DNA from: an uncultured Lachnospiraceae bacterium
GTDB taxonomy: Bacteria; Bacillota; Clostridia; Lachnospirales; Lachnospiraceae
Direction: 5' to 3'
NCBI GenBank assembly: GCA_910585605.1
Contig: CAJUFL010000002.1
Span: forward strand, 1-64,000
Length of the DNA: 64,000 bases
Shown here: in pieces, positions 35,746 to 43,427 of the stretch
Layout: the number at the start of each line of letters is the position of its first letter
How positions within the stretch are numbered: the first letter of the stretch is position 1
The notes under the pieces: model-generated
The model's database searches: none
Seen by the model: only the letters and a program-made list of their open reading frames with translations
What the model was told of the DNA's origin: nothing
Made by a program: the position numbers and the translations under genes

Positions 35746-35758
35746 AATAAATTCCTCC

Positions 35759-37861
35759 TTATCTAATATGAACGGGCTTGTGTGCCCTTACACTTTCTTT
35801 ATCAGAAAAACCAATGGAAGTATGGATGATCAAACCATCAAATACCATAAACATCGCCGGTAACACTAAGATTACCACAAACATACTGATAATCGCTCCT
35901 CTTGCCATAAGTGTGCAAAGAGAGCTGATCATATCAATATTAGAGTAAAAGCCTACTCCGAAGGTTGCTGCAAAGAAGCTAAGTGCACTGACCATAATCG
36001 ACTGGACAGAAGCCCCTAATGCAATCTGAATAGCCTGTTCCTTTCCAGCCCCTCTTTTCCTCTCCTTTTTATATCTGTTGGTCATAAGTATCGCATAGTC
36101 CACGGTAGCTCCCAATTGAATAGTCCCGATGACAATAGAAGCAATAAATGGTATTTCCGTATTGGTATAACAGGGAATCCCCATATTAATAAAGATTGCG
36201 AATTCAATAACAGATACTAGGATTACCGGTAATGATATAGATCTGAATACTACCGCAATGATAAGAAAAATTGCCCCTATCGACACTACGCTTACCGTTT
36301 TAAAATCAACATCCGTTATCTCTATCAGATCCTTGGTACAAGGAGCTTCTCCTACCAGCATCCCCTTCTCATCATATTTTTTTATAACAGCATTTAATTC
36401 ATCACACTGCTTATTGACCTCGTCTGAAGCAACCTTATATTCCGACATGATTAACATCAGTTGATATTCATCATTTTCCAGAACCTCTTTGATATTGTTA
36501 GGTATCATTTCTTTCGGAATAGTCGGTCCGATCAAAGCATCCAGTCCCAACACGGTTTTAACACCGTCGATTTCTTTCATTTCTGTAATCATGGCGTCAG
36601 CATCCTTAGAAGACATATCACTTTTCATCAAAACCATATGGGTGGAATTCATGTTAAATTCTTCCTGTAATTTACTGTTTGCCACAATACTTTCAAGATC
36701 TTTCGGAAGTGTTTCATCCAAATTGTAATATACATCAGTATGGGTATACCCATATACGGCAGGTATTAAAATAACTACAAACAATATGATAAAAATATAA
36801 AATTTGCCGGTTACAAAATCGGATATTCCGCCAAGATCCGGTATGATAGGTTTATGTTTCGTCTTTTCAATTGCCTTGTCAAAAATGAGAATCATAGACG
36901 GTAAAACAGTCACACAGGCTGCCACTCCGAATATAACACCCTTTGCCATGACAATTCCCAAATCCATTCCCAAAGTAAAACTCATAAAGCAAAGTGCTAT
37001 AAAACCGGCAACCGTTGTAATAGAACTTCCCACAACCGATGTAATCGTATTACGAATCGCATGGGACATTGCCCGTTCCTTATCCTCTGGAAATCTTTCC
37101 TTGTTTTCACAATAACTATGCCAAAGGAATATAGAATAATCCATGGTAACCCCTAGCTGCAATACAGCACTCAGAGCCTTAGTAATATAAGAAATCTCAC
37201 CCATAAATATATTACTTCCAAGATTATACACAATCGCCATTCCGATACTTAGCAGAAAGAAAAGCGGTACAATAAAGGAATCCATTGTCAGGGAAAGAAC
37301 AATCGTAGAAAGGATAACCGCAATGATAACATAAATTGGCGTCTCTCTATTGGATAGATTCTTCGTATCCGTGACTACTGCCGACATACCACTTAAGAAA
37401 CAATTCCTGCCAGCAACCTTTCTGATTTCTTCAATCGCATCCATTGTTTCATCCGAGGACATCGTAGTATCAAATATAATTGCCATCATCGTGGCATTAT
37501 CACTTCTGTATGCCTCTACAATATCCTTAGGAAGCATTGTTTCTGGTACTGAAATATCTAAAATACTGTCATACCAGATTACACTCTTGACATGCTCTAC
37601 TTTTTCAATGTCCTGTTTCATGGCGACAATATCCTTATCCTCCATTCCCTCAACCAGAAACAGTGAAAACGCTCCTGTTCCAAAATCCTCTACCAAAATA
37701 TCCTGCCCTGCCATTGTTTCAATATCTTTGGGTAAATAGGATAAAATATCATAATTCACCCTCGTATTTACGTATCCAATAGCTGCTGGAATCAATAGCA
37801 GAATACTAATGATAAAAATTGGGATTCTTAACTTTACAATCCCGTTTCCCAGTTTATCCAT
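35759..37861 (-). CDS. MMPL/RND-superfamily transporter
   Basis: About 700 residues. Two repeats each have one membrane segment, an extracellular domain and a block of five segments (first block about residues 170-340; second about 540-685), giving twelve in all. The conserved proton-path region is visible in both halves (LGVTMDYSIFLWHSYCENK and LGATVDYAILMTNRYKKER). Such proteins export lipids or drugs by proton motive force. ATG 37861 has AAAGGAG about 10 nt upstream; the longer in-frame start would lie upstream of the promoter. It heads an operon with the secreted YhgE-like protein and tetR. Confidence 0.88.
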   Translation of the reverse strand: MDKLGNGIVKLRIPIFIISILLLIPAAIGYVNTRVNYDILSYLPKDIETMAGQDILVEDFGTGAFSLFLVEGMEDKDIVAMKQDIEKVEHVKSVIWYDSILDISVPETMLPKDIVEAYRSDNATMMAIIFDTTMSSDETMDAIEEIRKVAGRNCFLSGMSAVVTDTKNLSNRETPIYVIIAVILSTIVLSLTMDSFIVPLFFLLSIGMAIVYNLGSNIFMGEISYITKALSAVLQLGVTMDYSIFLWHSYCENKERFPEDKERAMSHAIRNTITSVVGSSITTVAGFIALCFMSFTLGMDLGIVMAKGVIFGVAACVTVLPSMILIFDKAIEKTKHKPIIPDLGGISDFVTGKFYIFIILFVVILIPAVYGYTHTDVYYNLDETLPKDLESIVANSKLQEEFNMNSTHMVLMKSDMSSKDADAMITEMKEIDGVKTVLGLDALIGPTIPKEMIPNNIKEVLENDEYQLMLIMSEYKVASDEVNKQCDELNAVIKKYDEKGMLVGEAPCTKDLIEITDVDFKTVSVVSIGAIFLIIAVVFRSISLPVILVSVIEFAIFINMGIPCYTNTEIPFIASIVIGTIQLGATVDYAILMTNRYKKERKRGAGKEQAIQIALGASVQSIMVSALSFFAATFGVGFYSNIDMISSLCTLMARGAIISMFVVILVLPAMFMVFDGLIIHTSIGFSDKESVRAHKPVHIR

Positions 37862-37885
37862 AACTTTTTCTCTCCTTTCAAAAAA

Positions 37886-37944
37886 TGAACAATGGTCATT
37901 TTTGTGTTTAAATGTACTATACAGCAAAAATGACCATTGGTCAA
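37886..37944 (-). promoter_or_regulatory. MMPL promoter with two TetR-type operators
   Basis: On the minus strand TTGACC (37944-37939), 17 nt, TATAGT (37921-37916). The palindrome TGACCATTGGTCA (37931-37943) overlaps the -35 box. A close variant, TGAACAATGGTCA (37886-37898), lies about 20 nt after the start site. Two copies flanking the polymerase site are typical for TetR repressors. Confidence 0.82.
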
Positions 37945-38051
37945 TACTTATTTTTATTTTTTTACAATACAAGTAGTGACATTATCTTCTCGCACGAGTA
38001 TGCATAATGTTTTTTATATCATTAAAAATGCGGAACAGTTTCATATAATAC

Positions 38052-38077
38052 AAAAAAGAGCCACCTTAAGGTGACTC
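38052..38077 (-). terminator. Terminator of the HtrA gene
   Basis: GAGTCACCTT and AAGGTGGCTC form a 10-bp stem on the minus strand, followed by six T. Confidence 0.88.
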
Positions 38078-38096
38078 TCCGTGTCAAAAATAACAT

Positions 38097-39683
38097 TTAA
38101 TTATTGAAAAAATCATATAGATCAAACTCATCATTTGGAATCACATTAGGTGGTATCATTTCATCCTGGGTGCTGTCTTCCTTTTCGGTCTCATCGCTGC
38201 TGTCTCCACTCTTTGGCTTATCCTTTTTAGCACCTAAAGTAGCCTTAAGTGTTACTTCCTCATACTCACCCTTTGCATTATTTCTCTGAACTGTCAGTTC
38301 AACCTCCTCCCCAGCTTTCCTGTTAGAAAGAATATTATTCAATGTCTCCTGACTGGCAATATCCCTGTTATCAAACTTAGTAATGATATCCCCTGCCTTC
38401 AGCCCACATTTATCTGCCGGAGAATTTTCTACAATCTTAACAATATATACTCCATTTGGCATATTAAAACCTTCTGCATATTCATCTGTGATATCTTTAC
38501 CCTGAATCCCAAGATATCCCTGTTCACTTTCTTCAATCACTTCCTGTTTCATCAGATCATTGATAATCGGAATCGCTGTAGAAATCGGAATCGCATAACC
38601 CATACCCTCTACCCGGCTGTCAACATATTTGACTGTATTGATACCGATAACTTCACCCTTTGCATTTAACAGGGCACCGCCGCTGTTACCAGGATTGATC
38701 GCCGCATCTGTCTGTAATACCTTCATACTGGTATTTTCCACATCAACATCACGGTTTAGGGCACTAATATAACCAACCGTTACAGACTGTCCATAACCTA
38801 ATGCATTACCAATAGCAATGGCGGCTTCTCCTACTCTTAATTCTTCAGAAGAACCGATTGCCGCAACCTTAATCTTGGATAATGTATCTGACGACATATC
38901 CTTTGTCTTTACCGTTAAAACTGCCAAATCCGCAGATGCGTCTGCACCTTTTACAGTTGCCGCAACTGCACTCTCGTCACAAAATGCAACTGTAATTTCT
39001 TTTGCACCATCAATTACATGATTATTGGTTGCGATCATAATCTCGTCGTCTGTCTGCCCTATAATAATACCGGAACCGGAACCGCTCACCTCCTGTTCAT
39101 AAGACTGAAACCATGAACGGACAACCTGAACAGACGTGTTGGTAATGGATACAATGGACGGCATTACTTCTTCTGCTACATCAGCAACTCCTCCGCTGCT
39201 GTCTTCTCCTTTTGATACAGTATCTGCTGTGGCAACTGTTGCAATCTCTTTTTTATTACTGCCCGTTCCAAGCATCTTACTGCCCACGGCATTCACTCCT
39301 ACCATGACGCTGCCCGCAACCAGACCAAATACTGCCGCGGATGCCAGCAGCCCGGCGGCTTTTTTTGCTCTGCCGCTTGAAGGCTTCTTCTCCTTCTTTT
39401 TCTTTTTAGATGGTTGCTGCTGATTTACAAAATCATTACCTGTATAAATCCCCTGTCCGTAAACACTTCCCTGACTATAAGGATTACCGCTTTGCTTTGC
39501 CTCTGTATGCTCTGTCTGTCCACCTTGCTGATGTCTATTCTCATCTGCTCCTGCATATGCATTCTGCTGGCTGCCGGAAGTATCTCTTCCCGATATATCT
39601 TCCCTGCCAAATGGACTTTCATTCCTTCCAAAATGATATGTGGAACCGGATTCCTGATTCATATTATTATATTCCTTATCCAT
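38097..39683 (-). CDS. HtrA-like membrane serine protease
   Basis: 528 residues. A Gln/Gly/Ser-rich cytoplasmic N-terminus (1-90), a basic patch, and one membrane segment (about 108-134) precede an extracellular trypsin-like domain. The catalytic triad is His222 (TNNHVID), Asp252 (SADLAVL) and Ser334 (NPGNSGGALL). A PDZ domain (about 400-490; GVYIVKIVENSPADKCGLKAGDII) and an acidic tail follow. This is the HtrA/DegP layout used by Firmicutes for envelope protein quality control. AAGGAAGG lies 8 nt upstream of the ATG. It has its own terminator; I saw no clear CssR-type site. Confidence 0.94.
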   Translation of the reverse strand: MDKEYNNMNQESGSTYHFGRNESPFGREDISGRDTSGSQQNAYAGADENRHQQGGQTEHTEAKQSGNPYSQGSVYGQGIYTGNDFVNQQQPSKKKKKEKKPSSGRAKKAAGLLASAAVFGLVAGSVMVGVNAVGSKMLGTGSNKKEIATVATADTVSKGEDSSGGVADVAEEVMPSIVSITNTSVQVVRSWFQSYEQEVSGSGSGIIIGQTDDEIMIATNNHVIDGAKEITVAFCDESAVAATVKGADASADLAVLTVKTKDMSSDTLSKIKVAAIGSSEELRVGEAAIAIGNALGYGQSVTVGYISALNRDVDVENTSMKVLQTDAAINPGNSGGALLNAKGEVIGINTVKYVDSRVEGMGYAIPISTAIPIINDLMKQEVIEESEQGYLGIQGKDITDEYAEGFNMPNGVYIVKIVENSPADKCGLKAGDIITKFDNRDIASQETLNNILSNRKAGEEVELTVQRNNAKGEYEEVTLKATLGAKKDKPKSGDSSDETEKEDSTQDEMIPPNVIPNDEFDLYDFFNN

Positions 39684-39838
39684 AACAAAAACCTTCCTTT
39701 CAATTATTGTCTCAAGTGGATAATCTGCTTTGCTATCCTATGAAGCTATCCTAACAATGTTTTGTGACTAAATTGTGATTATCCTGTTGTAAATGTGTGA
39801 CATCATCACTTTTCTAAAAAACATAAAAATACCACTAT

Positions 39839-40108
39839 TTAATAGTCCTCTTCTATTACCTGAAAATCCAGATAATCAAATGAAATCTCTTCTATGAAAC
39901 TATCTTTTGTAAATTTTGTTCTGGCATGCCTGATAAAATCCTCTTTGTTTACTTCAAGCCAGATAGGTTTTGACAAATCGAATTCGTAACACATCTCATC
40001 CAATGCCCCGTACACCTTCTTAGTACGTGACATTGTATCATCATCAATACTTATGACCGTATCCTTTACTAATCTGTTATCCTTCATTATCTTTCCCCAA
40101 ATCCGCAT
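39839..40108 (-). CDS. Small acidic protein of unknown function (89 residues)
   Basis: A soluble acidic protein without signal peptide, cysteine cluster or membrane segment; it ends YLDFQVIEEDY. I do not recognise the family. Two starts are possible: ATG 40108, preceded by AGAAGGGG, and ATG 40087, preceded by GGGG. The first is used. The block PIWLEVNKEDFIRHARTKFTKDSFIEEISFDYLDF looks like a compact alpha/beta domain. It stands alone between the HtrA gene and a chemoreceptor terminator. Confidence 0.7.
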   Translation of the reverse strand: MRIWGKIMKDNRLVKDTVISIDDDTMSRTKKVYGALDEMCYEFDLSKPIWLEVNKEDFIRHARTKFTKDSFIEEISFDYLDFQVIEEDY

Positions 40109-40157
40109 ACTTTTCCCCTTCTATAATTAAAATATAAAATTTTTTATCCACTGCATA

Positions 40158-40217
40158 ACAAAAGAGAGACCCCTTACCTGTCAGGATATTGTACCCAATA
40201 CAGCTACCGTCCCTCTT
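40158..40217 (-). terminator. Probable terminator of the chemoreceptor gene
   Basis: On the minus strand AGAGGGAC pairs with GTCTCTCT across a long, partly paired loop, followed by TTTTG. Weaker than the other terminators listed. Confidence 0.5.
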
Positions 40218-40274
40218 CTTATGTCTTTATAAAATTAATATCCCCGGAGATTCTTGTGATTGTTTTCTGCCGTT

Positions 40275-42059
40275 TTAAATCTTCTCTCCCCATTCATCAT
40301 CATACTCTTCCTGAACCTCTTCTTCCATCGTGGCAGTTTCTTCTCCTTGCGCTTCTTCCAGCTCTTCCGGCAAATACTCCTCTTCTCCCGGACTTTCTTC
40401 TTCCAGTGCAGCACATTCCTCCTGCATCGCCTCCTCTGGAACTTCCTCAGCAACGGATACGGCTTCTTTTGCATCTTCCTCCTGATTATCCAAACTTGGC
40501 GGAACAAATTCTTCTTGTCCTGCCATATTTTCCATAGATTCCACAGGCTGTTCAATCGTTACAGGAACCGAAGGTTCACTGGCAGCACCTCCCATTCCTT
40601 CCATCTGACTGAGACTTCCGATAATTTCAGCAATTTCATTTAATTCTACAATAACATCCCCTAAATCTTCCAAATTGCATTCGCTAAGTTCTGCGGAAGA
40701 CTGTGCATTTGCGGCAATCTCCTCACTTGCTGCCTGCTGGTTTGCAAGACTGTCAATAATAACATTATTACTCTCATGAAGATCATTACTCAGAGTATCT
40801 AAGCTTGTCATATTATTATGAAGTACATCCACAACACCTGCAATGCTCCTGAAAGAACCTGTCACCTCATTAATATACTTCGCCTGAGCCTCTGATGCCT
40901 GTACAGAATTCATAACCAGCTCTGAAGTCTGGTCTGCTAGTTTTGTTACCCCCTGAAGCAGGTCCGTTATTTTATCAATGGACTGCTTGGTATTATCTGC
41001 CAATTTACGAATCTCATCTGCAACTACAGAAAAACCTCTGCCTGCTTCACCGGCCCTTGCTGCCTCAATTGAAGCATTTAATGCAAGCAGGTTGGTCTGA
41101 GACGAAACCTGATAAATAATCTGGGTAATCTCCTCTGCGGAACTAATCTTTTCCTGCAATTCATGTGCCACTTCCGTAACACTGTGATTAGCTACTGCAA
41201 TGGCATCAGATTTTTCTTTTAACTGTTCCACCAGTTTACCACCTTTTTCCGTAGCTGTGACTGCCTCATTGGCAGAATCCAGTGTATGATCCTTTACCTG
41301 GATAAGATTATCGATAATACCCTGAATCTGTGCCGTCATATCAGTCTGGTTCTCCATATTCTTTACAGTCTCTGTAACGCCTCTGGAAATGGTATCCACA
41401 CTCTTTGCAACCTCATCCGTAGCATCATGAAACCCGTCTAATTTGGTTTGAAGCAGTTCAATATGCTGGTTTCCTTTTTCCACTACCTCTACCATATTCT
41501 GAGTAATCTCTTCCTGATACATCAAATGGTACTTAATTTCCTGCTGGTCTGTCTCTTGTGCACGCACTACATTTTCAGCAGTAAAATACAGGCAAAAGGA
41601 CATCACGGCAAACAGTATAAGCGCAATCAGCCAGGCACCTCCCATGGCAGAATCCTTTGCCGCAAAAAGCATAACAGCCTTAATAAGCATCAATATTTCC
41701 GCTACTCCCGCACAGGCAGCACTGTACATCGCGTCCAAATACAAAAGCGTCACCACAAGTATGACACAAAACGGAATCATATTATACATATTATCATGAT
41801 TGAATATAGAAATGGCAGCAACTGCCGTAAAAGCACCTACTGTAATATAACGAATACTTTCACTCTCTGACATGAACATATACATGGCAACACAGCCTAC
41901 AGCCAGCAACACGCACAGAACAATCTGTATCACCATCCATACCCTGCTCGTTAAATAACTGCCGCTTATTATTGTTAAAATCAGACGAATAACCGATAAT
42001 GCAATCACGATCTTTAATGCAGTTTCGTTTTTTCTTCTAAGTCTTATTGTATTCTCCAT
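40275..42059 (-). CDS. Membrane chemoreceptor with acidic C-terminal tail
   Basis: About 594 residues. Six membrane segments occupy residues 15-170 with very short loops, so there is no sizeable external sensor domain. A cytoplasmic signalling domain follows, with the hairpin tip YQVSSQTNLLALNASIEAARAGEAG and GFSVVADEIRKLAD. The last 100 residues are extremely rich in Glu (EEVPEEAMQEECAALEEE region) and have no methylation-site or CheR-tether motif that I can see. The ATG at 42059 (GAGG 6 nt upstream) is preferred to 42071. The membrane block may sense an in-membrane signal such as redox state or lipid; this is inference. Confidence 0.87.
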   Translation of the reverse strand: MENTIRLRRKNETALKIVIALSVIRLILTIISGSYLTSRVWMVIQIVLCVLLAVGCVAMYMFMSESESIRYITVGAFTAVAAISIFNHDNMYNMIPFCVILVVTLLYLDAMYSAACAGVAEILMLIKAVMLFAAKDSAMGGAWLIALILFAVMSFCLYFTAENVVRAQETDQQEIKYHLMYQEEITQNMVEVVEKGNQHIELLQTKLDGFHDATDEVAKSVDTISRGVTETVKNMENQTDMTAQIQGIIDNLIQVKDHTLDSANEAVTATEKGGKLVEQLKEKSDAIAVANHSVTEVAHELQEKISSAEEITQIIYQVSSQTNLLALNASIEAARAGEAGRGFSVVADEIRKLADNTKQSIDKITDLLQGVTKLADQTSELVMNSVQASEAQAKYINEVTGSFRSIAGVVDVLHNNMTSLDTLSNDLHESNNVIIDSLANQQAASEEIAANAQSSAELSECNLEDLGDVIVELNEIAEIIGSLSQMEGMGGAASEPSVPVTIEQPVESMENMAGQEEFVPPSLDNQEEDAKEAVSVAEEVPEEAMQEECAALEEESPGEEEYLPEELEEAQGEETATMEEEVQEEYDDEWGEKI

Positions 42060-42092
42060 GGCACACCTCATTCTCCTGTTGTTTTGTATCCA

Positions 42093-42098
42093 ATTATA
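42093..42098 (-). promoter_or_regulatory. Extended -10 box of the chemoreceptor gene
   Basis: On the minus strand TGCTATAAT, a consensus extended -10, lies about 35 nt before the start codon. The -35 region (TAGATT) is weak. Confidence 0.55.
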
Positions 42099-42134
42099 GC
42101 ATATACATTTAAAAGAATCTAGTAATAATAGCTT

Positions 42135-43427
42135 TTATTCTTCTCTCGCAACTGCCAGCATCAGCTTAATGCGGTTTTCCTGATTTACCTTTGTTGCACC
42201 CGGATCATAATCAATCGGTACGATATTGGCTTTAGGATAAATTTCTTTTACTTTCCGAATCATTCCTTTTCCAACAATGTGGTTAGGCAGGCATCCGAAA
42301 GGCTGTGCACAAATAATATTCTCATATCCTGACTCTGCGAGCTCTAACATCTCCGCTGTCAGCAGCCATCCCTCCCCCATCTTATTGCCGAGACCTACCA
42401 CCCCGGAAATCAGTGATTTGATATGTGCGTATTTGGACGGCGGCATAAAATCACTGTATTTCGAAACTGATTCATATAATGCCCTCTCCAGCATTTCACA
42501 GTATTTCATCAATGCCTGAACCAGCTTTTTCTTAGCCGGATTCCCTCCATATAAATTGATATCTTCAATGCGGTTATCAATTTTAAACATCATAAATCCC
42601 ATTACCCCGGGAACCATAACTTCACAGTCCTGTTCCACCAAAAAATTTTCCAGATCATTATTTGCCATGGATGAATATTTTACATAAATTTCTCCTACAA
42701 TGCCGACTTTTGTCTTAGATACCTTATTAAGAGGAATCCGGGCAAAGTCTTCCACAATGGCACGCATATTTCTCTCCATACCCTTTGGTGTATAACCTTT
42801 TCTATGCCTGAACTGATGGGATAACTCCTTAACCCACTTATCAATCAGTTCATCCGCACTTCCCACATTCACTTCGTAAGAACGGACCTGATTTTTTAAA
42901 AGCATAAACAAATCACCGTAAGTCAGACCGATAAATGCCTGGTAAATCATCTCCGGTGTAAGATGAAAACCGCTGTTGCTCTCTAATCCCGAAAGATTTA
43001 AGGAAATGACCGGCACCTGTGAAAGCCCCGCTTTTTGTAAAGCTTTCCGCAACAAATGTATATAATTGGATGCACGGCATCCACCACCGGTCTGGGTAAT
43101 CATTAACGCCACTTTATTTACATCATATTTTCCACTCTGCAAAGCACTGATCATCTGCCCGATTACAAGGAGTGCAGGATAACAAGTATCATTATGGACA
43201 TATTTCAGTCCGGTATCCACTACCTTTCTTCCCGTGTTCTTTAATAACCCTACACGGTACCCCTGCTGTGCAAAAATATTGCGTAACAGTTTAAAATGCA
43301 CTGGCAGCATATCCGGAATCAGGATTGTATAATCCTTTTTCATTTCCTTTGTAAATTCTACACGCTCCGCATTCACGGTAACATTCATATCAGTATTGCA
43401 TACTGTCTGTTCTATGTTCTCACTCAT
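42135..43427 (-). CDS. Activator-associated 2-hydroxyacyl-CoA dehydratase-like protein, C-terminal part
   Basis: 430 residues corresponding to the C-terminal third of the roughly 1,400-residue 'acyl-CoA dehydratase activase-related' proteins common in Clostridia. It has cysteines in motifs of the dehydratase-like fold: HNDTCYPALLVIGQ, TQTGGGCRASNYIH and ICAQPFGCLPNHIVGKG, which may bind an Fe-S cluster. It starts with an ATG overlapping the TGA of the upstream gene (ATGA) and has its own AAAGGAG 10 nt upstream, inside that gene. It is therefore a real second cistron and not a frameshift product. Its biochemical role is unknown. Confidence 0.85.
   Translation of the reverse strand: MSENIEQTVCNTDMNVTVNAERVEFTKEMKKDYTILIPDMLPVHFKLLRNIFAQQGYRVGLLKNTGRKVVDTGLKYVHNDTCYPALLVIGQMISALQSGKYDVNKVALMITQTGGGCRASNYIHLLRKALQKAGLSQVPVISLNLSGLESNSGFHLTPEMIYQAFIGLTYGDLFMLLKNQVRSYEVNVGSADELIDKWVKELSHQFRHRKGYTPKGMERNMRAIVEDFARIPLNKVSKTKVGIVGEIYVKYSSMANNDLENFLVEQDCEVMVPGVMGFMMFKIDNRIEDINLYGGNPAKKKLVQALMKYCEMLERALYESVSKYSDFMPPSKYAHIKSLISGVVGLGNKMGEGWLLTAEMLELAESGYENIICAQPFGCLPNHIVGKGMIRKVKEIYPKANIVPIDYDPGATKVNQENRIKLMLAVAREE

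Noticed and set aside
43424..43427. Possible frameshift splitting the activator-dehydratase protein
   Set aside because: The second gene starts with ATG in an ATGA overlap and has AAAGGAG 10 nt upstream, so it looks like a genuine separate cistron.
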